A stretch of 64,000 bases of DNA. It comes from Bicyclus anynana (Eukaryota > Arthropoda > Insecta > Lepidoptera > Nymphalidae). Position numbers and translations under genes: made by a program. Shown here in pieces: positions 42,725 to 54,432 of the stretch. The notes below the pieces were generated by a model, which saw only the letters and a program-made list of their open reading frames with translations, had not been told where the DNA came from and did no database searches. The stretch lies in contig NC_069093.1 of NCBI RefSeq assembly GCF_947172395.1, positions 9,335,561-9,399,560 on the forward strand, written 5' to 3'. Position 1 is the first letter of the stretch. Each line of letters begins with the position of its first letter.

Positions 42725-42936
42725 GTAGAAAAATGAGTTATTCGGACAAATAATAATAAATAAATAGTTGCTTTTATTATTATTTATTCATTATTAGTCA
42801 ATACAATCTAAACGTAACTTTAGTTTTAAGTTTTCGACTATTATTACCACCATTAAATTAAATTAAATTATGACATTGACCTTTCAAAAGTGCTTGTAAA
42901 CCAAGCCTAATTGAAATAAATGAATTTTGACTTTTA
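42725..42936 (+). mobile_element. LINE 3' tail
   Basis: Same family as 194-538 in the opposite orientation. Ends with AATAAATGAATTTTGACTTT and abuts the next element. Confidence 0.6.
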
Positions 42937-42938
42937 AA

Positions 42939-43350
42939 TCTATACTTAATATTATAAATGCGAAAGTAAGTCTGTCTGTCTGTTACTTTATAACGGCGAA
43001 ACGGCTGAACCGATCAAATTGAATTTTTGTATTATGATATATGGGACCTTGGAGCAGAATATAGGCTACTTTTATCCCTAAAATAAAAAGAGAAGGGGTG
43101 AAATAGGGGTTGAAACTTTGTATAGAAGCGATAGCGATATAGAATAGAATAAAAGTTTGAATTTTTTTTAATATTTCGTAATTTTTTTAATGATTTTCAT
43201 GCACAATCGGTCACAATCACAAACCACTTGATGTATAAAGCTGAAAGGCAGGGAGGTATTTTATAATTAGTAGGTATGTACTAACGGATTTTGCGATAGG
43301 GCTTAGATTGAAAAGGTCTAAGGGCGGACGAAGTCGCGGAAGTCCGCTAG
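42939..43350 (+). mobile_element. Helitron-like element, long subfamily
   Basis: Starts TCTATACTTAATATTATAAA and ends GCGGAAGTCCGCTAG. Confidence 0.82.
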
Positions 43351-43814
43351 TAATTAATAATTGGCATTTTGAAAATTATAATTTCATTTGACAAATAACA
43401 CAAATATGAGAATCACCATTCACTAAATTTAATTATTATGTTCCCCTAATTACTAATACAATTTTTTTTTAAAGTCCAGTTTAAAATCCTTTAAGGATAT
43501 TTCACCTTAAATTTCCAAGTCAAACACTATAAGACCGAAAAAGATATTGCCAAAATAGCAAATTGTCACCAGAATAGGATTTCATTTGATGTCGATTTCT
43601 TTTTTTCGCGAAACACCTCATTTCGGGACACCTCAATCGTTCGACTGTAACTCGGGAAAGTCGGGACACAGAACGATTTCCCAACTTGCTTTATTGTGAT
43701 TGCCGCGAGCTATTTGCTTCCCTCATTCGATCTTTGTGCGTCTATCTCTTACACTTTATTGTCAGTGCCTTTAGTTGACATAAAACATAATGTTTCACTC
43801 GAATACATCGTATC
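43351..43814. other. Unassigned spacer
   Basis: Near 43620-43680 CGGGACACCTCAA and TCGGGACACAG repeat a short word; no family. Confidence 0.4.
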
Positions 43815-43973
43815 GTAAAGATTGTGAGTTTTTGTTTGTACTTTTACGCCTATGCCTATAAACCGATTTAAAAATTATTAAACCAATGCAAAGCTACATT
43901 ATTATAGGGTAACATGGTCTTCATTTTATTTCCGTATTCCCACGGAGACGGGAAACCTAGGGACATCCGCTAG
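43815..43973 (+). mobile_element. Helitron-like 3' part
   Basis: GTATTCCCACGGAGACGGGA and ACATCCGCTAG. The 5' end is lost. Confidence 0.65.
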
Positions 43974-44095
43974 TATTTTTAAACCCTTATTTGCTTTTTG
44001 TTAAGACAAATACTCTTTTACTTATTAATGAGTTTAAAAATGAAATGAATTTTGAATGTAATTGAATCTATATCGTTAGCAAGGTGAACACAGGT
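43974..44095. other. Short spacer
   Basis: Nothing recognised. Confidence 0.4.
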
Positions 44096-44217
44096 CCATT
44101 CTAGTGTGGGCATATATACGCATATGGGCGCCTTAAAACAGAAGAAACAGTAAATATGGATCATTCTAGGGTGGGCATATACGCCTATGATCGTCTTAAA
44201 ACAGAGATAAATATGAA
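44096..44217 (+). repeat. Imperfect tandem duplication, about 65 bp
   Basis: CATTCTAGTGTGGGCATATA... and CATTCTAGGGTGGGCATATA... each continue to CTTAAAACAGA and AAATATG. Confidence 0.8.
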
Positions 44218-44781
44218 AAACCCTTTTGACAAACTAAAATCTTTGCTATAACTCTCAAGAACTATCCGAAAGAAAATCTGGGCTCCACTTGAAAATTTTT
44301 TAGGGTCGGATTTTTTGAAGCTTTAGAAGTCACTTGCAAATCCTGTTTTATATTTTATCAGTAGCTTTTACGGAAATCTGACCAAAGTACTTGCATTCCA
44401 AATTATCAATTATTTATTATATTGAAGCATTTTAACCTAATAACTTAATCTATAATCTATTACCTACCTACCTATGTAGTACTCGTAATGGCATACAGGG
44501 TCCTTAGGTACTTAATGAAAATTGTAAGATAATTTGACCTTTTTTGGGGGAGTTTTGATGTTAACATTCCATCTATAGTTTTGTCAGGTTGCTCAACGCT
44601 TGATTTAATTTTTGATGCACCGGAACTATAGCTCTTGTTTCGTATTTTCAGAAACCGATTTACAATTATTTTACCTCAATGATTTAATGCTACATTTACG
44701 TCACGTTATATTTTTCATTTTCAACTAATTTAGAAGACAATGCTTTTTGGCGTAATCCTAGAAGACCGGTGAGAAATCAAA
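44218..44781. other. Unassigned spacer
   Basis: Nothing recognised. Confidence 0.4.
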
Positions 44782-44878
44782 CGATGGACTAAAGGATGAT
44801 TTTTTGTGGGAGAGATATAATCTCACTACATTACTCACTACACCAGTAGGCTACCACACCACGATCATTTGCGCGCAT

Positions 44879-45114
44879 TTTTTTTTATTTACAAGTTAGC
44901 CCTTGACTACAATCTCACTTGATGGTATGTGATGATGCAATCTAAGATAGAAGCGGGCTAACTTGTTAGGAGGAGGATGAAAATCCACACCCCGGCAACG
45001 TACCGGGACGCTAAATCGCTTGGAGTTACGTCTTTGCCAGTAGGGTGGTAACTAGCCACGGCCAAACCCTCCAACCAGCCAGACCTGGACCAATTAAGAA
45101 AACCTCAATCTGCC
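44879..45114 (-). mobile_element. SINE-B nested in the inverted-repeat element
   Basis: Body and tail with part of the head junction (AACCTCAATCTGCCCTTG); box B and A are absent. Confidence 0.88.
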
Positions 45115-45164
45115 CTTGTTTATTTATTGTGTCCTTTATATCGCATCCTTTTAATATGACATAG

Positions 45165-45408
45165 CAAAATTTATTAATTGTAAATATCATGAAGTAGCTT
45201 ACTAGTGAAGTGCGGAGTGCCAGTTGCAATATCTCGTCGATATCGACAGTGTACGTATTAAAAATGCAAGGATGGATAAAGGCGTGTGTTACATGGACAG
45301 TCGGAATTACTTTGTATGAAAATTTAAAACGTCTTTTTATGCAGTTCAGATCCTATAAGTAGACTTGTCAACACCTTGAAGTTGTGGGAAATACTCCCGA
45401 GCCCCCTG
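45165..45408. mobile_element. MITE-1, right half
   Basis: Shares TGCGGAGTGCCAGTTGCAAT, CAAGGATGGATAAAGGCGTG and the end GAAATACTCCCGAGCCCCCTG with the copies at 160 and 49651. Confidence 0.8.
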
Positions 45409-45785
45409 TATAGGTATACACTATCTTATGCTACCGACTCTACACCAAGGAGACAATGTATTAGGGTGCATCCATTAATAACGTAAGGTATTGTTGAGGG
45501 TTTTCTAACTTCCACCCCAATAATGGCGTGATATTTTCTATTTCACTATTGTTAGTGGGCATTTGTCTCGAGATATATCGTGGTCAGTTGCGTGCACAGA
45601 GTTTTTAACTAGGGTAGGCATTGTAAGTACAAATTGTACAAAATACAAAATCCCTTCTCCAATATAGATTCATAATGAGTCCTCAGAATAAGCAGTGTAT
45701 TAATGTATCATGTGGTAGTCTACTAAGTGAGTAATGTAGTGAGATTTAACTCTCTCCCACAAAAAAAAATCATCTTAAGTTCATC

Positions 45786-46504
45786 GTATCATCTTAAAGT
45801 TATGGGAAATAATCCGCAACACCATGTATGTGTGCGCAGTGGCTAAGCGGAACTTTCATGATATTTTGCTATTAGTTGCGTTACGGCGAGAGCAGGTGCT
45901 GCCACTAATGTACCGCAGAACCATCTCATGACTATATAATGTTTTTGCATTATGGCAAAGTGGCGTACCTCCGTACTGTGTAAACGGCAACTTATTATAT
46001 CCGCTTATATATATTTTTTTAATACTTAAATAATGTTTTCTACCGACGCATAGCCAGGAAAGTTGGTTTTCTATTACTTTGTTGGTTGGGCATTACTAAA
46101 TCTCATGACGTCATTTTAAGTGACGAAAAAATTAGAGACTTAAAAGCTCCACGTTTAAGAGGGCGGACTCAGCACCAAGAAGGTTGTGAGTTCGAGCCCC
46201 GCTCTGGATTATTGTCATAGGTACTCCGTTCTAACACAGTCTTTCCACCTAATTCGAGGGAATCGGGGATTTCTCATAATAAAATAATATGGGAAAGATT
46301 TTTTTTCATTGTAGTGTCTAGCTCACCGGACGGATTTTATCTAGCGTAAAATTAAAAAATAAATAATTAATAAAATTAAATACCCGACTGCATAAGATAT
46401 AAAAACTAAAAAGAAAAAAAAAACAAGTTGTAACCAGAAGTATTGAAAACAATTTGAAAACAGTCGGGACCAATATTGGATGGAATTATTATAATCTACT
46501 TATA
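45786..46504. other. Mostly unassigned
   Basis: 45793-45830 holds GTTATGGGAAATAATCCG, a MITE-1 end remnant. GAGTTCGAGCCCCGCTCTGG at 46189 resembles a box B alone. Confidence 0.35.
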
Positions 46505-46555
46505 TTATTTAATGGCTCCTTGCATTTGATAGCCATGCAAGGAGCCATTAAATAA
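46505..46555. repeat. Perfect 21-bp hairpin
   Basis: Arms 46505-46525 and 46535-46555 are exact complements with a 9-base loop (TTGATAGCC). The GC-rich arm core is ATGGCTCCTTGCAT. No family link seen in the window. Confidence 0.95.
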
Positions 46556-46856
46556 GCCGAAAAATGTTTTTTTTTTTCACCTCGAGTTTATAGCGTCTCA
46601 CAGTGGTCGTGTTAGCTTTTTTTTAAAATTCACCTATCTAAGAACACTTGAGTTATTAAGACCAATCTAACGATATCTTAATTACGTAAATCCGTTTAGC
46701 GGTTTGGAAGATATGAGGTAATAAAGAATATTACATACATACAAGATACGCTCGAAAAACATAACCCTTCTTGCAGTCGGGTAAAAATCCGCTTGATCCG
46801 ACACATCCGATACGTACGATGCGGATCAGTGGACGTCTTCCATTAGTCATCAGTCC

Positions 46857-46888
46857 CGGTCATTATCAATACATCCTGATAATGACCG
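46857..46888. repeat. Perfect 12-bp hairpin in an unnamed repeat
   Basis: CGGTCATTATCA and TGATAATGACCG with an 8-base loop. The surrounding 46800-46930 resembles 39905-40015. Confidence 0.8.
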
Positions 46889-46930
46889 TTACCGTCAACT
46901 GTCAAAACATTCATCACCCTAAACCCGCAT

Positions 46931-47345
46931 ACTCAATTTGCAGTAACGTGGTGGATATATACTCTACATATGCCCTCACCTTCAGCAAGGAGCACTGCAG
47001 AAAGCCGTTGAAGATTGGTAATGATAAAAGAAACTCTTTACACATTCATATAGTATATATATATCCCTTTATTAATGATATAGATTCCAGCATCGACCCC
47101 ATACATTAACCATGTCAAGAGCCAAAGCGAATGATATTAGGGTTAAATTATATGTGGGGTCGAATTGAGCCAGTGTTGTGTCCAGGTGACATAATTCAAT
47201 TAGATTGCGAGCCATTCATCTGCCACGGGGGAGAGTTATGTTCTGTCTCACGACACTACCTAAATTGGGTAAACAGTGGGTCGTAACATTGCGTACTACG
47301 CGTTACAAGTTTCTACTGAGAATGGGTTGAGTGTATACTCTTACG
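46931..47345. other. Unassigned spacer
   Basis: A 112-codon plus frame (46771-47109) runs through the hairpin repeat and is not a credible gene. Confidence 0.4.
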
Positions 47346-47487
47346 GCCAGTTTCTTCATCGCAAGTAACAGTCAAAGTAACGTCATAATATAAATCAAGA
47401 GTGTTGGTCTTATTCACTGAAAAATAAAGTCTTCTTTACTACTTGCTACTTTTACTGTTACTTTAGCTTTACATGAAGAAACTGACT
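47346..47487. mobile_element. Short MITE
   Basis: CAGTTTCTTCAT (from 47348) pairs with ATGAAGAAACTG (to 47484); AAGTAACAGTC / GTTACTTTAG words extend the similarity. Confidence 0.6.
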
Positions 47488-48270
47488 GTTAGTAACTTGT
47501 AAGATGTGTGAAACTATTACTAGGACTGGCAGACTAAAGTACATAAGTCAAAAAAGTTTTCAGGAACGACAAAAAACTTATTTAAATAATATTATATATT
47601 AATATTTCTTTAATTTTACTGATTTATTTGTATGTACTAAATTGATGCTATCGTGACCTTATACGCCATTACACGTAACTATAAGAAATAGCTATTATTG
47701 TGACTTATTAAGAACATTAACTTTTGACCTATACTTAAATGTATACTAATGACTAAAGTGTATATTTATTTATTTTATTTGTAATGCCAACAATGACAGC
47801 AGCAAACATTATACATAAGTCAGTTACAAAATTCTTGGATTACTGCAGCCATCTTTTACAGGCATTCACAGCACTGCAAGGACCGGTTAAAAACTTAAAG
47901 TAGAAAATTAACCTACACTTAAATCTAAGAAAATTTATTAAAAATTTACAATAATAATAAAATAATTAAAATGTCAAAAGCAAGAAAGTTTACAATATTA
48001 ATTAAAATGTCAAAATCAAGTAGGTATAGGATATAAGCACATATCATATAGCAGTTTATCTTTTTGCACTTCTAAACTAACAGAAACCGTCAGCAAAACA
48101 ATTTTGTATCAAAACATTAATATATAATTAACCTTGACATTAATATATAATTTTTATTCCGCATTTTCATCACTTTGTACCTATTATGTATAAATGTATC
48201 TTTTACTAAATTGAATTATTTATAATGAAAATTTAAACATCTTTCCCACGTAAGCGTCCTATATTAATTC
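47488..48270. other. AT-rich, possible LINE tail
   Basis: 47758-47890 (TTTATTTATTTTATTTGTAA then a mixed segment) could be a minus-strand LINE 3' end; 47930-48020 is simple AT sequence. Confidence 0.35.
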
Positions 48271-48457
48271 ATGCCTTATATTACAAGTGCGAAAGAGACT
48301 TTACTTGTAACGCTTATGGCTAAACCGGAGAACCGATTTTAACATTCCGTCACTAGTAAAAAGCTACATTATCAGTGAGTAATATAAGTTACATTTAATC
48401 CCCGTATTCCCACGGGAACGAGAACTAGGCGGATAATACCGCGAAGGACGCGCTAGT
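48271..48457 (+). mobile_element. Helitron-like element, decayed
   Basis: CTTATATTACAAGTGCGAAA at the start and GGACGCGCTAG at the end; GTATTCCCACGGGAACGAGA inside. Confidence 0.68.
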
Positions 48458-48479
48458 ATAATAGGGTCAGTAAGCTAAA

Positions 48480-48632
48480 AATCCACTTAAATTTATATCC
48501 AGTTAGCGGGGCTATACAAGCTCATTAACGTGCATTTGAAGCTTATCTCCTCGGCGATTATCGAGTTAGCAGGCTGAAGCGGAAGGCTACTATTGTACTA
48601 TTGTGATAGTAAATAGGCGTTTCATTTTATGT
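48480..48632. repeat. Unnamed repeat, partner of 6950-7120
   Basis: Same block order as 6950-7120; continues into the duplication below. Confidence 0.55.
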
Positions 48633-49034
48633 CGCCATCACCATTCCGCTGATGTAATGGCCCATAGCAAAAGGGTATTGTCTATGGTATCTGTGGTTCC
48701 CCGGTGTTTTCTTTATCGTAATAACAATACTCGTATACTGCAGATATTTTTTATGGGCTACAAGCGGTGACCTTTGTTATAATAATATTCATCAAGTTAT
48801 TCTAATCGCCTTATTCACTCTATTTTCTTAGATTTGTCTATCGCCTTCTCTATCACCTTGTCTATTATATATTTTAAGACGCCATCACCATTCCGCTGAT
48901 GTAATGGCCCATACCAAAAGTCTATGGTATCTGTGGTTTCCCGGTGTTTTCTTTAACGTAATAACAATACTCGTATACTGTAGGTATTTGTTTATGGGTT
49001 AGAAACGGTGACCTTTGTTTTAATAAAATGATTC
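48633..49034 (+). repeat. Segmental tandem duplication, period about 247 bp
   Basis: CGCCATCACCATTCCGCTGA through GGTGACCTTTGTT occurs at 48633-48780 and 48880-49024. The copies differ by about a dozen changes and a small deletion. The sequence between them (48790-48875) is not repeated. Confidence 0.9.
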
Positions 49035-49394
49035 ATATAATAGTATAAATCTGTAAAATATAAAAAAATACTATATTATTTGTTTAGATATCAGCACAAT
49101 TTCCAGAATTGAAGAAACGAATGCACATCGTTTTTAGTTTGGGAGATCCAATGGATGCTTTCCGTCACTATGCTATCATTCGACCAGTTCTATAGTACGA
49201 TAGTTTTGTATTATTATCGTACTATGTATAGATATTTATAAAATATAATAGATGTAAATACCTATGCAATTACACTGAATGTAAAAGGAGGGAAACGTCA
49301 GCCCCGGGATTCTGTAAAGTTACAACGCTGTGACATCGTTGGTATTCATGGAAACTTCGATGTTAGTGAAATTTGAATTTGTGCATCCCATAGA
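49035..49394. other. Unassigned spacer
   Basis: Nothing recognised. Confidence 0.4.
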
Positions 49395-49600
49395 AATTAT
49401 TTATTATTTATTTATTTTATTTATTTATTGTTCTACAAAAGACCATTTTAATTAAGACTAACCAGAGTGTAACACAAACCACAGTTGGTTTTACTGTGCA
49501 CTGGTTATTATTACTTAATACAATATTTAAGAACAAAAATAATTAACAAACAAAAGAGAAAAAAATCAAGAACAATCATTAGCGGGTAGTAAAATAAAGT
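49395..49600 (-). mobile_element. Possible LINE 3' end
   Basis: A TTTA/ATTT-rich stretch at 49398-49428 reads on the minus strand as an A-rich microsatellite tail after 170 bp of mixed sequence. Low confidence. Confidence 0.35.
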
Positions 49601-49650
49601 TCAAATACAAATAAATCTTGTTATAGGCGATTATTTCATCGACGATTATA

Positions 49651-50066
49651 CAAAGTGCTCGAGAGTATTTCCCATAACTTATAGGTCAACATAACAAGTC
49701 AACTTATAGGAGCCGAACTGCATAACGAATTATTTTCAACTAAAAAAACCTTTTTATGTATTCATGCAAAGTAATTCAAATAATTCTGACTATCCATGCC
49801 TTTATCTACCCATGCATTTTAAAATACGCCATCGCAGAGTTAAGACTGTCGATATCGATGAGATATTGCAACTGGCACTCCGTACTTTACTAGTTCATAA
49901 TATTTATCAATGAATAAGTTTGGCTAGGTCATAATATAAAGAAACAAAACAAATATTTTTTACTCCGAAAATATTAAGTTTAAAACATTCATTTCTTAGA
50001 CATTTTTAATTAATTTTATATAAAGAATATCACCCTAGAGTTATGGGAAATACTCCAAACACCCTG
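49651..50066. mobile_element. MITE-1, uninterrupted copy
   Basis: CAAAGTGCTCGAGAGTATTT at the left, GGAAATACTCCAAACACCCTG at the right (given to 20: GAAATACTCCAAACACCCTG). TATA flanks both sides. 416 bp, no ORF. Confidence 0.88.
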
Positions 50067-50472
50067 TATAGCGGAATTACATCCCAGGAAGCGATTTTAA
50101 CTTAAATTCCTAAAATGTGACTCTTACATTCCATATGGACAAGTTAAATTAATTTTGTGAAATACTTAGGAGTACAGTACCATGGTAAGGAATTTGAGGT
50201 TACATTTTAATTCGGTATTCAAACTCAGTTTTCAAAGTGGATTTATAGTTTCCAATCTGTGCGATTCATTAAAATTAACTTGTAAAAAAGTATGCCCATT
50301 CATTTCACATAAAATAAATGACATATCTAATTTTATTTTACAATGTTTGGCAAAATTATGAATGATTAAATTAATCGATAAAAATAATTTGTCCTAAAAA
50401 ATAATTCTCTTTACAAAATACAAACCAAACAAATAGTAATTTCGTAAAACACTATTTCATATGCAGTATATT
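50067..50472. other. Unassigned spacer
   Basis: AAAGTGGATTTATAGTTTC at 50235-50253 recurs at 50851-50869; otherwise nothing. Confidence 0.4.
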
Positions 50473-50665
50473 TCTATACTAATATTAGAAAGATGTAAAG
50501 TTTGTGTGGTTGCAAAGGAGTAATCTCTGAATCTACTGAATCTATTTTGAATTTTTTTTTACAATTAGAAAGCCACGTTACTTGAGAGTGTCATGGGCTA
50601 TATTTTATCCCCGTTGTCTCACGGGAACTTGAACTACGCTGATAAAACCTTGGGAAGACGGCTAG
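50473..50665 (+). mobile_element. Helitron-like element
   Basis: TCTATACTAATATTAGAAAG at the start and GGAAGACGGCTAG at the end. Confidence 0.75.
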
Positions 50666-50685
50666 TATAAAATGTGTTGGACAAC

Positions 50686-50830
50686 CCACCATAAGAAGGC
50701 TCAGAGTAACACAGCGGGCGATGGAACGAGCTTTGTTAGGAGTATCTCTGCGTGATCGAATCAGAAATGAGGAGACCCGCAGAAGAACCAAAGTCACCGA
50801 CATAGCTCAACGAAACGTGAAGCTGAAAGT
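50686..50830 (+). pseudogene. RTE LINE fragment
   Basis: An open frame reads RRLRVTQRAMERALLGVSLR, DRIRNEETRRRTKVTDIAQR and NVKLK, then homology stops. It matches the segment just before the GRPPTRW block of RTE proteins and the decayed copy at 30411-30665. The frame remains open to 50960 by chance. Confidence 0.85.
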
Positions 50831-52288
50831 CAAATCAAAATTCGAATTTCAAAGTGGATTTATAGTTTCTAATTTTCAACCGCGCAAATCCGTCCGATTC
50901 AGTAAACTCCAGACTTGTTTGACTGAAACTCGCTGCGTCGACGTCCGCGGCTCTAATTAACGTGGATTCTGATAAATACACGGCTCCCATCACGAGTTCT
51001 TGTTTTAAAAGATAAAACTTGACGTTGTGATTAATAAGCTTGTTTTATTCCACTCTGTAGTTACCTGTGCCATGTTTTCATACTTATAATGATAATATAT
51101 AAATGATATAGCTTTATAACTTTATTTAAACACTAAACCCCTTATAGGCAATGATGTTATAATAAAAAAGAGGTAAATCCTATACCCAGACCGCAACAAC
51201 AGACATATGTTTTACAATAGTAAAAGACGTCTTTAACCCTGCTACTAGCGGTTGCCAGTCCGCAATTCCTAGATAGTTAATCCTGATTTACATCATTCTG
51301 ATAGTATCAGCGCTGTTCTGGGGCTACGCTTCTCCGCTATCAGAAGTGAAATTTAGTCATATTTCTCGTTACATATATAGGTATATAACAGAGTTACAAG
51401 TACCAAAACAGAAAGTACAAACTTGAGAAGTTCTTTTGTTTTGACCAAGTTGATTTTAGGGATCCCAAATAAACTACCGTGGACCTTCGTGTATTGAAGT
51501 TTCCTTATTGTTTTCCTCCCACGTTTGTAATGGGATTAAGAAAGTAGTAGGCACGATGTTTTTGTTAGATATAGTTTCGGTAGCGTAAACCGCATGGATC
51601 AATTAGTCAGACATAGAAATGATTTTTTTTTTTGGTATCTGATGACCAAGAGCCTCTAAAGTCTCAAAGGCTGCAAATACATAGTCATTATAAGCCTATG
51701 ACATACTCTACCATAAAAGTAAAATTCATAAAGTTATTAAAACAAAAAAAAACAATAACATTTTTTCCAAGCCTGAATATATGACTCAAAGTCGTACAAA
51801 TGTAATTAAGGAGAAAATAATACCTACAAAATACACCGCACTATTCCTACGGTCTTACGAGTAGGAATATAAGATCCCCGAAGCTGGCATTATTACCTCT
51901 CGTATTGCAAGGCCTAAGCCTTTGACATATAAACCTTTGAGCTTTGATAGCTACCCTAGGAATACCATACTCATCTTTGTTCAATTTCGAGACTTAATTC
52001 CGGAAAGCTTCTCTTGAAACTACTCGCAATTCACGATATTGGCTCTTCGTGTATTGGATGAAAGGAATCAATCTTTTGTCGTCTGGAATCATAAATAGTT
52101 AAATATCCAGTTTATTTAACTATTAATTAAGCAAAAAAACGGAACGGATGGATGAAATGCTTATAATTTGGATTATTTTGACATTTCTCACGTCCAACAT
52201 ATTTTGATACTAGAAGCACATTCGATTAACTGTGATGTATCTCCACTAACTTGCCAACACCAGATAATATTTTAGAAGAAAAATCCTA
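50831..52288. other. Mostly unassigned
   Basis: 51465-51580 resembles 25330-25450 (GGGATCCCAAATAAACTACC). No other frame or repeat recognised. Confidence 0.4.
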
Positions 52289-52491
52289 TCCTACTAATAC
52301 TATAAACGCGAAAGTTTGTATGTATGTTTGTTACTCTTTAACACCGTTACTACTGAAGCAATTTGGCTGAAATTTGGAATGGAAACAGATATTACTCTGG
52401 ATTAACACATAGGCTACTTTTCATCTCGGAAAATTCCATGGTTCCCGCGGGATTTGTGAAAAACTGAATTCCACGCGGGTGTCCGCTTGTA
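52289..52491 (+). mobile_element. Helitron-like element
   Basis: TCCTACTAATACTATAAACG at the start; the end is changed to GTCCGCTTG. Confidence 0.78.
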
Positions 52492-53039
52492 ATCAATATT
52501 TTATAGCCCGACCCAGGGCATGAACACCCTATTGTTATCAGAAGTCATAAGGGCTAATCACTGGACCAACAAAGCATTTCGTACTGAACTACTAACGCGA
52601 GTAATTCAGTTGAGTGCTACTCCTCGGTTGGTGCAACAGAGAGGCGTTTGTATAGAGTCCCGTATGATAAATCACGCGGCAATCCTTTGATACGTGTTAC
52701 CTCTATTGGAAGTTGTTCTACACGTGGTCTAGGGGGTTATGCGGAACCCTCACATCAATTTTAATTATCGTCGGTGCGAAAAAGTTCTATAAACTGATGG
52801 CAACAAAAAAATACATGGCGCGCGTGCTTTTCAGTGTAAATAAAATGTGATAACCATTAAAACGATTAATATGCGACAGCTATTATGTGCAATATCAGCT
52901 TATATAAATTAGCATTTTCAATGTTCAGTGGTTTCAATACGTGTCTGCCTTTAATATACACGTAAGTACCTGCACGGATTAATAGTTGTATGCTGCAGTT
53001 GGTATTTTATAGTAATAACTAGCGGACGTACGGGATATA
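52492..53039. other. Unassigned spacer
   Basis: Nothing recognised apart from CTAGCGGACGTACGGG at 53020, a Helitron-like end word touching the RTE relic. Confidence 0.4.
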
Positions 53040-53945
53040 TCAGCCGGACGTGAGCCTATACGAGATTAGTGCGGCTCTCAAACACCTTAAGAACAATAAG
53101 GCGCCAGATGAGGACGGAACCACAGCAGAACTCCTGAAAGCGGGTGGAAAACCGATACTTAAAGTCCTTCAGCGATTGTTCAATTCCGTCATTGACGAGG
53201 GCACGACGCCTAAAGCGTTGCAACGGAGCGTGGTGGTTCTGTTCTTCAAAAAAGGTGACAACACCTTGCTGAAGAATTACAGACCCATCTCGCTGTTAAG
53301 CCATGTTTACAAATTGTTCTCGAGAGTCATTACGGATCGTCTCACTAATAGGTTCGACGACTTCCAGCCTCCCGAACAAGCTGGTTTCCGAAAAGGCTTT
53401 AGTACCATAGACCACATCCATACGCTGCGGCAGGTTATACAGAAGACTTACGAGTATAACCAACCACTATGCTTAGCGTTTGTGGACTATGAGAAAGCCT
53501 TCGATTCGGTGGAAACCTGGGCTGGGCTAAGGTCATTGCAGATATACCGAATTGATTACAGGTATATCCAAGCGTTGAAGTGCTTGTACGAAAACGCCAC
53601 TATGTCAGTCTTTAAGCTTCTGGACTGGGACGGACTTGGCATCAACATCAATGGAGAGTACATTCACCCTACAACAACGGTTCGTGGACGATGTAGTCAT
53701 TATGGCAGAGACTCTGGATGGCCTTAATACCATGCTCAATGACCTCAGCAGAGTTTCTCAACAGGTGGGCCTAAAAATTAACATGGCCAAAACAAAAATA
53801 ATGTGTAACGCTCATGTTTCGCTCCACCCAGTTATAATTGAGATCACTGCACTCGAAATTGTAGACGAATACATATACCGAGGACATATGATCCTGTTAG
53901 GTAGGTCCATTTTCGAAAAAGAAGTGAACCGCCGAATCTAACTCG
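53040..53945 (+). pseudogene. RTE-clade LINE RT domain with internal deletion
   Basis: The frame 53050-53727 carries LKNNKAPDEDGTTAELLKAG, LKNYRPISLLSHVYKLFSRV, PPEQAGFRKGFSTIDHIHTL and LAFVDYEKAFDSV (first catalytic Asp, about residue 149). At residue 186 it jumps from NATMSV to FKLLDWDGLGI. The block that normally holds the RQGDxxSPxLF motif is missing, which looks like an in-frame deletion of about 20 residues. A +1 frameshift near 53660 moves homology to the frame of 53636-53941, with FVDDVVIMAETLDGL (the catalytic box, Val instead of the usual Ala) and LKINMAKTKIMCNAHV. Endonuclease and C-terminus are absent. Not functional. Confidence 0.92.
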
Positions 53946-54044
53946 GCTGCCTATCATATGGTCATGGATTCCAATATTGGGCTGGGCTATAAAATTATGA
54001 GCTTTTGCTACGTTCAAGAAATTTTTACCCATTGGAGAGGTATA

Positions 54045-54236
54045 TAGTTGACTACCCGCGTGGTTCTCGTTCCCGTAGGAATACAGGGATACTATATAGT
54101 TTATAGCCTTCCTCAATAAAATGGGCTATTTAACACTGAAAGAATTTTCAAATAGGATTAGTGATTCCTAAGATTAGCGCATTCCAACAAACCAACTCTT
54201 CATGCTTTATAATATTAGTACAGATATAGATGAAGA
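54045..54236 (-). mobile_element. Helitron-like element
   Basis: The minus strand starts near TCTGTACTAATATTATAAAG and runs to CGGGAACGAGAACCACGCGG. The CTAG end is lost. Confidence 0.7.
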
Positions 54237-54432
54237 TGTAAGCGCTTAACAGTTATAGATATGCGGAAAAATAAAATAATACTTCGCAACGTGGCAAGTT
54301 AGTAGGTATATCAATTTTATACTTCAAAGTTTGGCAATAACAGAGCAAAATCACATATCACTCGGCTCTAGCGAAGAGAAGTGTGAAGTTTTCACTGCTA
54401 CAGTTAATTACATCTAAAGTTTAAAGTTAATA
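54237..54432. other. Short spacer
   Basis: Nothing recognised. Confidence 0.4.

Larger units (their letters stand above)
44782..45785. mobile_element. 1-kb element with 75-bp inverted ends
   Basis: Left arm 44782-44858 holds GTGGGAGAGATATAATCTCA and CACTACATTACTCACTACA. The right arm 45706-45785 is its complement with a few changes. It encloses a SINE-B and a MITE-1 part, so the original core may be small. No transposase. Confidence 0.8.

Noticed and set aside
46771..47109. 112-codon plus frame
   Set aside because: It passes through a hairpin-bearing repeat related to 39905-40015 and has no domain.
50721..50960. 79-codon plus frame as a gene
   Set aside because: The first third is RTE LINE coding sequence; the rest has no homology.
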